This document shows, piece by piece, positions 51,640 through 60,310 of a stretch of DNA of 64,000 bases. Origin of the DNA: Ruminococcaceae bacterium KH2T8 (lineage in GTDB: Bacteria > Bacillota > Clostridia > Saccharofermentanales > Saccharofermentanaceae); the NCBI GenBank assembly GCA_900111435.1, contig FOIY01000003.1, positions 214,201 to 278,200 of the forward strand, read 5' to 3'. Within the stretch, counting starts at the first letter, position 1. Each line of letters begins with the position of its first letter. The notes beneath the pieces are model-generated. The model made no database searches and was not told where the DNA came from. It was given only the letters and a program-made list of their open reading frames with translations. The position numbers were made by a program, and so were the translations under genes.

Positions 51640-54060
51640 TCAATTTCGCTCATCGAGATAAAGTCTTGCCCTGCTGTTTATGACTTCGATGACCTCATCG
51701 AGCGTCTTGTCTCCCGCGAAGTACGCTTGAACCTCTTCTCGCATTATTATCATTATAGTCGTATCCGTCGAATTGATGCGATCTGCGCTCATAACGATAT
51801 CGCGAAGATCATCTATGTAGCGCGCATCGGGCTCGGTGAACCTCATCATGGCACGCTCCGACTCATCCCAGAAATCATAGTACTCACGATATTCCTCGAG
51901 GTCAGCCTCGGATGCAGTAACGAAAGCATCCGTATTGACGGTCATGGAATTATCCGCGAGGTTCACCTGCTGCGAAGGCGAAAGGAGGAACTCAACGAAC
52001 TCCCAGCAGCCGTCCGGCGAAGCGCTCTGAGCCGTGATCGCTACCGAGTCTTCGATATTTGCGACAGGCCCCCTGCCGTTCGCCGAAGGTATTCCTACGT
52101 AACTATAATCAGTATAGAAGTCACTCCAGAGAAGCGTCGTATAAAGGCTCAAAATATCCCTCTTGTCATCGCCGTGCTCCTCATAGACCGCTTCGGGATC
52201 AACGATATCGAATACATGGTCATTGGCATACTGCGCCGCTTCCCTGAACTCCTCATTATCGAAGTTCACTTCATCGCCCGTGATGATCACGTCTCTTTGC
52301 GACATGATGACCGCCGTCAGGAAGTCGAGCCTGTTCATGATCATCGGATCATGACCGTTACAAGTCTGATCGACATATGTCGCATACTGATCGAAAGTAA
52401 ATCCGCACTGTCCATCCGCAAGGCAGTCGTTACTTGCAACGATACCGGACAGGGTGAACGTCAGCGGCATCTGATAGAGCTTGCCGTCAGTCCTGCATGC
52501 ATCGATGATGTTGTCAAAGCACGGAAGCTGCGAATCCGTATAATATTGACTCATATCTATGAGATAATCATCGCGGCCGAGCTGTGTATACGTCATACCG
52601 CCCAGTATGATGTCGGGACCTTCGCCCGAAAGCATATCCATTATGAGCTCATTACTCATGTTGCTCTCGGCATCGAATACGAACTCATTTAGCGAAGGAT
52701 CATAGCCATCTCCGCCTAAGTATCCCGCGATTTCCATATCCATGTCTTCAAGTCTTGCGGCCTGACCGATATTAGAATAATCACTATAGTCCGTCAGATC
52801 ATAATAGCCTCTGTAGCGGATATAGTAATCGGGATTTGTCTCATTAAAATCGCAGATCGACTGCGCGAGATGATCTGAGATCTCGCCGAGATAAGCAACA
52901 TCGAGGATAGTCTTTCCGACGTTGGGATTACTTTCGCACTTATCGAGACGCAGGATATCGTTATCGTAGAAGGATCTGTAGCCTGAAGTATACATCCTTG
53001 TTACATAGAGGTAGAGCTGATCTTCGGTCATATCGATAAGCTCAACTTCCTTGATGACACTTCTGTTTATGTTGCACCAGTCAAAAGAGAATATCTCCTC
53101 TATCGTACCTGCCTCAACATCGATCTTCTTTATACCGTCGATATCAAGGCAGATAGTTCCGAATTCTTCCGAATATGAGATATTGTTCATGTCTATTCCG
53201 TCAAGAAAAGACAGATCTCCGGTATACTCACTGATGCTGCCGTTTTCTCTGTTGATCTCTATCCACCTGGGGTCCGACTGGCCTACCGTCTTGAGCTTTG
53301 CTATCGAGTGATATTCATCGATAACGATAGGTTCATACATCTCATATGCCTCGACTCCCGGGAGTACGGTATTAAGATCCGTAACATGCGAATTACCTTC
53401 GGTGTCATAGACGTTGATCGATAAAGTGCAGAGATTACTTTCGTAGTCGACACAATATTCCATCACGCCGAAGCTTCCGATCTTCACGGGGTAAGTGATA
53501 TATCCGTCCAGCCTCTCCCTTTCCTTCATCTCGACTATCTGATCTGTCTCAGGATCAATGATCAGCCTGTTATAGATAAAGTCTCCGTTGTAGTAAATGA
53601 AGTCCAGGACGATCCCGCTGTCATCAACATAGCTCATCTCGCTTCCGAAATAGTACTCGGGAACATTCGGATCAAGGATCCCGGAATCCGCTACGAGAGA
53701 TTGAAGATTGATCCTCTTTGTTACTTCGCCCGTGCCGTCGATAAACACCAGGGAATTGGTCGAGTACTCTATTCGGGCCGCGGGGTCGAATGCCTCTTCC
53801 TCGGGGATCATCTCATCTACTTCTTCCAGGAAGATATACGAATCATCGGTCCTTCCGATGTAGCCGTTATATGTGGTAGCGCCCTCGGGAATGCTTTCGA
53901 GCGACGCCAGCGCATTACATTCAGTCACCGTATACCACGGAGTGTCTGCCGAGTAGATCTCTTTCTCGTTCTTCTTGTTCTTTGAACAGCCTGTGACCAT
54001 CACCTGCGGCACGATTAAACACGCAACACAAAGGATTGCAGGCAACCTCTTTTTGATCAT
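51640..54060 (-). CDS. Large solute-binding-like lipoprotein (paralogue of 10059)
   Basis: The 806-residue product has a lipoprotein signal peptide (VMVTGC, Cys about 25; AGGAGG site). Like its paralogue it has a beta-rich N-terminal half (WYTVTECNALASL, STNSLVFIDGTGEVTKRINLQ) and a C-terminal ABC-type binding region from about 400: ILDVAYLGEISD, GEGPDIILGGMTYTQLG, DGKLYQMPLTFTL, NGRGPVANIEDSVAITAQSASPDGCWEFVEFLLSP and REEVQAYFAGDKTLDEVIEVINSR. No transport genes are adjacent. The two proteins define a small local family; ligand unknown. Confidence 0.75.
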   Translation of the reverse strand: MIKKRLPAILCVACLIVPQVMVTGCSKNKKNEKEIYSADTPWYTVTECNALASLESIPEGATTYNGYIGRTDDSYIFLEEVDEMIPEEEAFDPAARIEYSTNSLVFIDGTGEVTKRINLQSLVADSGILDPNVPEYYFGSEMSYVDDSGIVLDFIYYNGDFIYNRLIIDPETDQIVEMKERERLDGYITYPVKIGSFGVMEYCVDYESNLCTLSINVYDTEGNSHVTDLNTVLPGVEAYEMYEPIVIDEYHSIAKLKTVGQSDPRWIEINRENGSISEYTGDLSFLDGIDMNNISYSEEFGTICLDIDGIKKIDVEAGTIEEIFSFDWCNINRSVIKEVELIDMTEDQLYLYVTRMYTSGYRSFYDNDILRLDKCESNPNVGKTILDVAYLGEISDHLAQSICDFNETNPDYYIRYRGYYDLTDYSDYSNIGQAARLEDMDMEIAGYLGGDGYDPSLNEFVFDAESNMSNELIMDMLSGEGPDIILGGMTYTQLGRDDYLIDMSQYYTDSQLPCFDNIIDACRTDGKLYQMPLTFTLSGIVASNDCLADGQCGFTFDQYATYVDQTCNGHDPMIMNRLDFLTAVIMSQRDVIITGDEVNFDNEEFREAAQYANDHVFDIVDPEAVYEEHGDDKRDILSLYTTLLWSDFYTDYSYVGIPSANGRGPVANIEDSVAITAQSASPDGCWEFVEFLLSPSQQVNLADNSMTVNTDAFVTASEADLEEYREYYDFWDESERAMMRFTEPDARYIDDLRDIVMSADRINSTDTTIMIIMREEVQAYFAGDKTLDEVIEVINSRARLYLDERN

Positions 54061-54146
54061 CTATGCCTCCTATCCCGATAACCTTCCCTATATATTTATC
54101 TTATCAGTCTTCGAGACAGGCTTTATGGCATTTTTGTAACAAGATG

Positions 54147-54923
54147 TTATTCGGGACGGACCCAGCCCGCGCTCTTTGCGATATCGTTTATGATCTCGCC
54201 CGCGATAATAAGTCCCACGACCGACGGCACGAAAGCAGTCGATCCGGGAGTCGAACGTCTCCTCGAATGAGTCCTCTCGCCTTCCTTTACTTCCGTCTTA
54301 TCGGGAGCGTCGTCTGCCGACAGATCCGCAATCGGTGTAAGCGGCGGTTCCTTCGAATAGACGACCTTCAATGAATCGATCCCCCTCTTCTTGCATTCGC
54401 GGCGCATTACTTTCGCCAGAGGACAGATAGATGTCTTATAGATATCAGCAACCTCGAAAGCGGACGCATCGAGCTTATTGCCAGCGCCCATCGAGGATAT
54501 GACGGGCACTCCCGCCTGCTTCGCATTTTCGACTATCGTGAGCTTTCCCGTTACCGTATCGATCGCATCAACGACATAATCATATTGACGGAAATCGAAC
54601 TGATCGGCAGTCTCGGGAAGATAAAAAGTCCTGTAGGTCCTGACCTCGCAATCGGGCGAGATATCCTCTACGCGAGCGGCTGCGACATCGACCTTATATT
54701 GACCGACCGAAGCATGAGTCGCGATTATCTGACGATTGATATTAGAAAGGCAGACCTTGTCATCATCAATAAGATCGAGGGCGCCGATGCCTGACCTTGC
54801 CAGAGCCTCTACGACATAACCGCCGACGCCTCCGACACCGAATACGGCGACCCTGGATGCCGCCAGCTTTTCCATTACGTCCTTACCGTAAAGAAGCCTG
54901 ATCCTCGATAACTCGTCTTCCAT
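54147..54923 (-). CDS. tcdA: tRNA threonylcarbamoyladenosine dehydratase (TcdA/ThiF family)
   Basis: The 258-residue product (ATG 54923; a GTG at 54926 is equally possible) has the E1-like adenylation fold: SRIRLLYGKDVMEKLAASRVAVFGVGGVGGYVVEALARSGIGALDLIDDDKVCLSNINRQ with GxGGxG and the nucleotide-binding Asp, DYVVDAIDTVTGK, ISSMGAGNKLD and a CPLAKVMRRECKKRGI segment. TcdA cyclises the tRNA modification t6A to ct6A. The C-terminal GSTAFVPSVVGLIIAGEIINDI matches this group. An internal segment rich in Lys/Glu/Arg (about 205-225) is longer than in many homologues. Confidence 0.93.
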   Translation of the reverse strand: MEDELSRIRLLYGKDVMEKLAASRVAVFGVGGVGGYVVEALARSGIGALDLIDDDKVCLSNINRQIIATHASVGQYKVDVAAARVEDISPDCEVRTYRTFYLPETADQFDFRQYDYVVDAIDTVTGKLTIVENAKQAGVPVISSMGAGNKLDASAFEVADIYKTSICPLAKVMRRECKKRGIDSLKVVYSKEPPLTPIADLSADDAPDKTEVKEGERTHSRRRSTPGSTAFVPSVVGLIIAGEIINDIAKSAGWVRPE

Positions 54924-54983
54924 CACTACTTAAACTCCGATCATTTGATTCTTGTCACATCTTAACACGTCAACGCGTTGCGT

Positions 54984-56114
54984 TCATCCGCGCGCTTTGA
55001 TCTTCGCGCGACTTTTCTTCCACGAGATTATAACGACGTATGCCATGAGCGTACCGATAAGTATCGTGACAAAGCCCTGCTCACCTGCAAAGTAAGGAAG
55101 GTTCTCCTTAGTCGACAGCGGCTGGAGGTATGACTGATCAACGAGGTTATGTACAGAGTGCAGAAGGATCGCGGGGATGACGCTGCCCGAGACACTCCTC
55201 GACCAGCAGAAGAATACCGAGATCACCAGTATACAGAAGATGAATGCGAAGATGCCGTATACGACATTTACTTCAGCCTGATAGACGCCTCCGATGATCA
55301 AGGGCAGATGCCACAGTGCCCACACGCCGCTGTTTATAAGAACTGCCTTCACGGGACCGAACTCCTGCTCTAAGAGAGGATATGCAAAGCCCCTCCAGCC
55401 GAGCTCCTCACCCGTTGCGGTAATGGCGCTGATCGGGATCCCGATACCAAAATAAATAGCGAGCGTGATGATCGCCGCCTGAAGGCTTTCGGTGCCGCCG
55501 TTGATCGTAGACGACAGCTCGATAAGTCCTATCGTGGGGTCCTTCGTAATTCCCCATCCGATAAGATAAGAAACTACAAGATACACGACAGGGATCAGTA
55601 TTCCGTAGATAACATATCTGAACTTGAACTTAACGAAGAATCCGAGCGTCTTCTGCTTCGGATAGAAGATCTTCGCGCATATGATACCGACGATACCCGG
55701 TATCCACATAAGGAATAATATTATGTTCTCATTCTGCGTCATGACACAGTAGAGTTCGACCAAAAAGCTCAGTGCCAGCGTGACTCCGTAAAAGACGGCT
55801 AAGGGCTTTCGGGCGCTCTTGGGCGCCTTGGTGCTTTCAGTAGCTTTCGCGCCTGCCGACAGTTCCTTGAACCTGTCGAGCACATTACTTATGCCATCCT
55901 CGGAGAGCACTCCTCTTTTAAGGTCTGCCGGAAGCTTTCCCTCTTCGTCGGCGGCGAAGTCCTTCTTCCACAAGTCGCTCGTGTAGTAGCTTTCGAGCTC
56001 TTCTATAGCTTTGGAAAGTTGCTTTATGTCTGCGCTCTTATCGTCGAGCATGCCGGTCGCTTTCGTGAGCAATCCTTCGTAATATGTAATGCGTTCGATC
56101 TGATCTTCGATCAT
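54984..56114 (-). CDS. CPBP-family intramembrane protease
   Basis: The 376-residue product has a soluble helical N-terminal region (about 1-95, with KDFAADEEGKLPADLKRG) and then eight or so membrane segments with CPBP motifs: GEELGWRGFAYPLLEQEFG (about 233), WALWHLPLIIGG (about 264) and LLHSVHNLVDQS (about 322). It may be an immunity or peptide-processing protease. It has an AGAGGTG site and is a single gene. The spacer upstream (56115-56755) is filled with palindromic repeats. Confidence 0.9.
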   Translation of the reverse strand: MIEDQIERITYYEGLLTKATGMLDDKSADIKQLSKAIEELESYYTSDLWKKDFAADEEGKLPADLKRGVLSEDGISNVLDRFKELSAGAKATESTKAPKSARKPLAVFYGVTLALSFLVELYCVMTQNENIILFLMWIPGIVGIICAKIFYPKQKTLGFFVKFKFRYVIYGILIPVVYLVVSYLIGWGITKDPTIGLIELSSTINGGTESLQAAIITLAIYFGIGIPISAITATGEELGWRGFAYPLLEQEFGPVKAVLINSGVWALWHLPLIIGGVYQAEVNVVYGIFAFIFCILVISVFFCWSRSVSGSVIPAILLHSVHNLVDQSYLQPLSTKENLPYFAGEQGFVTILIGTLMAYVVIISWKKSRAKIKARG

Positions 56115-56270
56115 GTGTCACCTCTTATGTCCTTTATCTGGCATTGATTATATATCAAGTTCCCGCGTTTTCCGCTTCACACACCGGCGGGGGCGCGGGG
56201 AAATTTAATTCTCGCAGAGTGTGCGGCGGTGGTGGGCACTTTCGAGCGGCGTGGACTTCACCGTTGCCCC

Positions 56271-56386
56271 CACTACCATTTACACTACCACTTTCAAGTG
56301 CTTTTGGCCGTGTTCGTGGTAGTGAGGTCCTCCATTACCATTTACACTACCACAGGCGCCCGGTTTTGGCAGGGTTCGTGGTAGTG
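56271..56386. repeat. 62-nt periodic inverted repeat (CACTACCAC family)
   Basis: Two units carry CACTACCAC (56283-56291 and 56345-56353) and its complement GTGGTAGTG (56316-56324 and 56378-56386). Both motifs recur exactly 62 nt apart and the arms are 33 nt apart start to start. Each unit also has an upstream CAYTACCA at 12 nt and TTTTGGCmG inside the loop. No gene lies in 56115-56755; frames read across this spacer follow the repeats. Confidence 0.88.
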
Positions 56387-56441
56387 GCGGGCACCTGCAA
56401 GGAGCGCGAGCGGAAACGGATCTTCGCTGAACAGCAGTGTC

Positions 56442-56685
56442 GGTTCCCGGAAGTTGCCATTTTACGGATTATTTCCACCTTTTTGGGAGGCGCGGTTCCC
56501 GGAATCTCAAAAAATGCTATTTCCGGGAACGAAAATCGGCTTAAAAGCGGACAGAAGTCGGATTATTTTAGCTTCCGGGAACACAATCCCGCTAAAAGGT
56601 TCCCATAACTTAAATATTTTGGTTTCCGGGAACTTTCAAACCTTAAAAAGTTCTCAGAATTATAGAAAACCCAACTTCCGGGAAC
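56442..56685. repeat. 52-nt periodic inverted-repeat array (GGTTCCCGGAA family)
   Basis: Forward arms GGTTCCCGGAA lie at 56442 and 56494, with degenerate ones near 56599 (GGTTCCC) and 56650 (GTTCTCAGAA). Inverted arms TTCCGGGAAC lie at 56521, 56573, 56624 and 56676. Successive inverted arms are 52, 51 and 52 nt apart and the forward ones keep the same step. Loops and linkers are AT-rich and differ from unit to unit, while arms are nearly constant. Confidence 0.88.
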
Positions 56686-56755
56686 TCGCGTTCCTAACAC
56701 CAAACGACCACCCGAGGCGAAACAAACCGGGGCGCCGTCGCACCGCCCCACGCAC

Positions 56756-57451
56756 TCATCCCTTGAGCACGAACCTATCGCACTCGCCGACTATCTCAAA
56801 GCCGACCTTGAGCGCGACTTTCTTTGATGCGATATTGGCGGCGTCGCAGGCCCAGACGGGAGTCTTCCCAAGTCGCAAGATGTGATCGACCATATAACTT
56901 GCGACGATCGGCGAAAGCCCCCGGCCGCGATATTCTTCAGCCGTCTCAACGCCGATATCGATCTCGCTGTCGCTGATGCCCGCCGAGAATGCCCAAGCGG
57001 CGATATCGTCTCCGAAAGCGATGCAGTACCCTATACCTTTACTAAGGAATGACGCGCGATCTTCCCACGAGAAATCGGGAGTGATATGGCCTTTGATACG
57101 TTCGAGATCAACAGCATCGATCGATCGCACCACAGCGCCTTCCGGAAGCGCAGGCAGAGCGATCTCACCTGCACGATACTCAAAGAATATGCGCCTTCCG
57201 CAATTCACATTCTCAATAGAGCGACAGAAGTCTGAGATCTCCTTATCGGATGAAAACAGGATGGCGCGCCGGCTGCTTTGAACGCGCTCGTAAAGCTCAT
57301 TAAGATCGCGCCCACTAACATCGCCGCGCAGAAATACAAATCCGCAGTAGTGATGCACAACAAGGCACCCGCCGATCCTATAGATCTCGCCGCTTTGATA
57401 GCCCTGCTCGACTGACAGTGCGTAGACTTCGCCCGGGACCTTACTGCTCAT
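56756..57451 (-). CDS. GNAT-family acetyltransferase
   Basis: The 231-residue product has a divergent N-terminal domain and a C-terminal GNAT domain: FGDDIAAWAFSAGISDSEIDIGVETAEEYRGRGLSPIVASYMVDHIL with the acetyl-CoA-binding R-G-x-G-L, then TPVWACDAANIASKKVALKVGFEIVGECDRFVL. This is the GNAT_acetyltran/ZinT-like subgroup seen next to other GNATs in Clostridia. The substrate is unknown. Its start overlaps the end of the preceding GNAT gene by 11 nt. Confidence 0.85.
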   Translation of the reverse strand: MSSKVPGEVYALSVEQGYQSGEIYRIGGCLVVHHYCGFVFLRGDVSGRDLNELYERVQSSRRAILFSSDKEISDFCRSIENVNCGRRIFFEYRAGEIALPALPEGAVVRSIDAVDLERIKGHITPDFSWEDRASFLSKGIGYCIAFGDDIAAWAFSAGISDSEIDIGVETAEEYRGRGLSPIVASYMVDHILRLGKTPVWACDAANIASKKVALKVGFEIVGECDRFVLKG

Positions 57452-57971
57452 GTCCGCTCACCCCACGGCCAATCTGCTCACGCTCGATCACCATATTGCA
57501 TCTGCCCCATGATCCGAACTTGCACTTAAATGCATCGGGGGTCGTGTGGCGCTCTTTAAATCCGACACCCTCATAACACTTTCGTGCACGGGGATTCTCG
57601 GTGAATACCATGAGATGAACTGCCTGTACTTCGGGAGACGAGAATGCCTTTTCGACTGCGGCGCCGATCATTCTGCGTCCCAATCCGCACCCGCGACGCG
57701 CGGGATCTACGATCACGAACTTGAGCATACCTTCATGAGTATCACCGTTATAGGAATAGCAGTAAAATCCGATCGGGACCCCCGAGTCATCCAGTGCCAC
57801 ATAAGGAACGTCGCCGCACCTTTTTGAAATGTCATCAAGGAGCGCATCGAAGCTCTCTTTCGTTATCGGATAATCGGTACGACCGGCGCACCACATCAGG
57901 TGCGTCTTCTCGTCCGTGCTCCACTTCTTTATCAGTTCGAGATCACTGTCTTCGTATCGTCTTATTTCCAT
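57441..57971 (-). CDS. GNAT-family N-acetyltransferase (RimI-like)
   Basis: The start at 57971 (MEIRRYEDSDLELIKKW) is chosen: AAGGAG lies 10 nt upstream, while the ATG nine bases earlier is 1 nt from it and the longer frame has no site. The 176-residue product has the GNAT core: VPYVALDDSGVPIGFYCYSYNG, KFVIVDPARRGCGLGRRMIGAAVEKAF (acetyl-CoA loop) and VHLMVFTENPRARKCYEGVGFKERH. The substrate is not readable. It is co-transcribed with the downstream GNAT gene. Confidence 0.87.
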   Translation of the reverse strand: MEIRRYEDSDLELIKKWSTDEKTHLMWCAGRTDYPITKESFDALLDDISKRCGDVPYVALDDSGVPIGFYCYSYNGDTHEGMLKFVIVDPARRGCGLGRRMIGAAVEKAFSSPEVQAVHLMVFTENPRARKCYEGVGFKERHTTPDAFKCKFGSWGRCNMVIEREQIGRGVSGHEQ

Positions 57972-58023
57972 TTTACCCATACTCCTTATTACCCAATCAG
58001 TATGGTACATACGAAGGCAAAAC

Positions 58024-58959
58024 TCAAGTCACACGGATGATCCTTTTGCCCGGCTCTTTACTCGGGACTATCGAACTCACTTTGCATACCGGATGCCACA
58101 ACTCGAACTTTTCCGAATACTCCTTCTGCATCACACAACATATATCGACCCACTCCTCGCTCGCAAACTCGTGTTCACCTTCCGCGTCACAGATAAACCC
58201 GAATACTGTCAGATCTTCTGAGCAGCATGTCATCGCGATCCGACCCGCAATAAATGAGTGGTCGCCGTTCTTTCGCGAATTAAGGATCATGCCGCTGTAG
58301 CTGACTGTCTTTCCGACATAGCGTTCAGGATTCTCCATTGCATCGATATAAAAAGCCGCAAAGTTATCGTCATCGAGTTCTATCTTCTCCGCATCGAGGT
58401 CAAACGGCAGGTAGTCGGCGGGATCGAAAGATATCTCTCCGTCATCGTTCCTGAAAACTATATGGGCATTTCGGTTCAGCGCGCGGCAGCATCTTCGATA
58501 CATCGAAAGCGAATCCGCTACTTCATCGCATCGACCGAAGATTATAAGATCCGCTGACCTTATCCGGTCCGCGATCACTGCCTTGAGATTTCCGAGGTAA
58601 TTCTCGAAAGTCGACGCGTCGATCATCATGATCTCGAGTATCTGCTCGGGATCCCAGATCACTTTCGGGCGCGAGACATTCCACATCCCGTTATATTCAA
58701 CTATGATCCTCTCGGGTCTTACTTCGAGCAGAAGATCCGTGATCACATCATCATTAAAAGATAGCTCATCATCTATATATCTGAGAGTAACCCCGATCTT
58801 TGACAGCCCGTCCGCATCATATTCTTCTTCGCCCTGCTCGCATACTATGAGAAGCGTCCTCAGAAAGTCTGCTTCCTGCATGCTGCGCACAAGGTCTCTG
58901 ACGTTAGTCGTCTTGCCGCTGTCGAGAAATCCCGTAAAGATATATACGGGTATCATCAC
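58024..58959 (-). CDS. CobW-like GTPase fused to a TIGR03943/DUF1980-type domain
   Basis: The 311-residue product starts at GTG 58959 or ATG 58956 and overlaps the stop of the preceding COG0523 gene (TGATG). The N-terminal GTPase has the P-loop VYIFTGFLDSGKTTNVRDLV and a later switch region, but lacks the CxCC metal motif. From about 205 on it changes to FYIDAMENPERYVGKTVSYSGMILNSR, IAGRIAMTCCSEDLTVFGFICD and a CKVSSIVPSKEP end, resembling the C-terminus of TIGR03943 proteins, which elsewhere are separate partners of permeases in zinc-related loci. The fusion and the upstream Fur-family boxes suggest a role in metal allocation. Confidence 0.8.
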   Translation of the reverse strand: MMIPVYIFTGFLDSGKTTNVRDLVRSMQEADFLRTLLIVCEQGEEEYDADGLSKIGVTLRYIDDELSFNDDVITDLLLEVRPERIIVEYNGMWNVSRPKVIWDPEQILEIMMIDASTFENYLGNLKAVIADRIRSADLIIFGRCDEVADSLSMYRRCCRALNRNAHIVFRNDDGEISFDPADYLPFDLDAEKIELDDDNFAAFYIDAMENPERYVGKTVSYSGMILNSRKNGDHSFIAGRIAMTCCSEDLTVFGFICDAEGEHEFASEEWVDICCVMQKEYSEKFELWHPVCKVSSIVPSKEPGKRIIRVT

Positions 58960-60074
58960 TCAGCGAGGCACGCTTTCAGATCTTTCACGAAAGCATCCTT
59001 ATCGTAATCCTTGCCGATGAACACGAGCTGATTTAATCTGTCGCCGTATTTCTCGTGCCACTCGGCCTTGAGATCCGGGAACTCCTCAAAGACCTTCTCC
59101 TGCTCCTCAGGCGGCATTGATGCGACCCAGTTCGATACTTCGGTGACGGAGGAATTTCGCCCTGCCTGCTCGAAGAGATGAACATGAACATCGTCAGTCT
59201 TGAACCACATATATCCCTTACCTCGTATGAGCTGCTCAGGGAAACGGTAGCTTACGAGATCGATGAACTTATCGTAATCAAAAGGCCTCGGATCCACGAA
59301 AGCAAAAGACGTGATGCCGTAGTCGTCCTCGTAGAGTTCCTCCATCTGTTCCTCACGGTCGAGTGCCCTTTGAAGAGCCGATGAACTGTGCACTTTATCG
59401 TAATCAAATTTCTCGCCGCTGAAGATGAGCTTCGGATCGATATTTCCGTATGTTGTCTCATAGATCTGAGCTTCATTTTGGAACGTCCTTATGACATCCT
59501 TGAGCTCATCGATCTGCTCCCTAGTTAAAAGATCGCATTTACTCAGGAGCACGATATTACAGAACTCGATCTGATCCATGACGAGATTTAAGATATCGGG
59601 ATCTTCGGATCTTTCTCCGTCTGTACCCTTGATGTCTTCGATGAATTCGTTATATAGTCTGTCGGCATCTGCAACGGTCACGATCGAATCAAGGTATACG
59701 CCGCTGTCGCCTCTTTGCTTTTGGTAATTAAGAAATCCGTATGCGATCGCCGCGGGGTTACTTACGCCCGATGCTTCGACGATTATGCTGTCTACGTTAT
59801 CGTCTTCAGAGAGCCTCTCGATCTGCTCCATGAATGCTTCCTGCAATGTGCAGCATATGCATCCGTTCGTCATCTCGATCATCTTCGTCTCTGCTTCGTA
59901 AACACTGTTTTTTTTAGTGAGCGATGCGTCGATGTTGATACTTCCAAGATCATTTACGATGATCGCGAGCCTTTCTCCCGTCTGGCTCTTGAGCAGTTCA
60001 TTAAGGACCGTAGTCTTTCCCGAGCCCAGGTATCCCGTGATCATTGTAACCGGTTTTCTTTTCTGTATCTTCAT
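58956..60074 (-). CDS. COG0523/CobW-family GTPase metallochaperone
   Basis: The 372-residue product has the P-loop VTMITGYLGSGKTTVLNELL (about 10-29), the metal-binding motif GCICCTLQEAF (about 71; CxCC), IVEASGVSNP, NIVLLSKCDLLT and a CobW_C domain (ITSFAFVDPRPFDYDKFIDLV; VHLFEQAGRNSS). COG0523 proteins deliver zinc or other metals using GTP. GGAGG precedes ATG 60074. Two Fur-family boxes flank its promoter, so it is probably induced on metal starvation. The next gene overlaps its stop and carries a second GTPase. Confidence 0.93.
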   Translation of the reverse strand: MKIQKRKPVTMITGYLGSGKTTVLNELLKSQTGERLAIIVNDLGSINIDASLTKKNSVYEAETKMIEMTNGCICCTLQEAFMEQIERLSEDDNVDSIIVEASGVSNPAAIAYGFLNYQKQRGDSGVYLDSIVTVADADRLYNEFIEDIKGTDGERSEDPDILNLVMDQIEFCNIVLLSKCDLLTREQIDELKDVIRTFQNEAQIYETTYGNIDPKLIFSGEKFDYDKVHSSSALQRALDREEQMEELYEDDYGITSFAFVDPRPFDYDKFIDLVSYRFPEQLIRGKGYMWFKTDDVHVHLFEQAGRNSSVTEVSNWVASMPPEEQEKVFEEFPDLKAEWHEKYGDRLNQLVFIGKDYDKDAFVKDLKACLAE

Positions 60075-60092
60075 TGATATCGCCTCCGAATT

Positions 60093-60159
60093 TGAGAATC
60101 GTTCTCATTTTAATCAGAATAGAGTCGAACTGTCAATATGAATTTGATAATCATTTTCA
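60093..60159 (-). promoter_or_regulatory. Promoter with two Fur-family (Fur/Zur) boxes
   Basis: Reading leftwards: TTGACA (60136-60131), an 18-nt spacer and TAAAAT (60112-60107). Box 1, TGAGAATCGTTCTCA (60093-60107), is a perfect 7-1-7 palindrome at the -10/start point. Box 2, TGATAATCATTTTCA (60145-60159), lies just upstream of the -35. Both match the 7-1-7 consensus TGATAATNATTATCA of Fur-family repressors. The metal (zinc or iron) is not decided by sequence; the COG0523 gene favours zinc. Confidence 0.85.
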
Positions 60160-60238
60160 TTTTTGCAAATCCCTGATTATGCGCCCCGAAGATTTATAGT
60201 CCCACTAACACAATTTAAACTCTTGCTTTAAATTTCTA

Positions 60239-60267
60239 TTGACACACTTTAATCGCGATGCTAATCT
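60239..60267 (+). promoter_or_regulatory. Promoter of the DUF2975-XRE-CPBP operon
   Basis: TTGACA (60239-60244), a 17-nt spacer and TAATCT (60262-60267), about 43 nt before ATG 60311. The -10 is weak. Confidence 0.5.
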
Positions 60268-60310
60268 ACGGACAGGAAAACCAAGATAACTCACATGGAG
60301 GTAAAGGGAT

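Noticed and set aside
56144-56885. Open frames of 143-154 codons across 56144-56885
   Set aside because: They read through the CACTACCAC and TTCCCGGAA arrays and into the GNAT gene in antisense, with no ribosome site.
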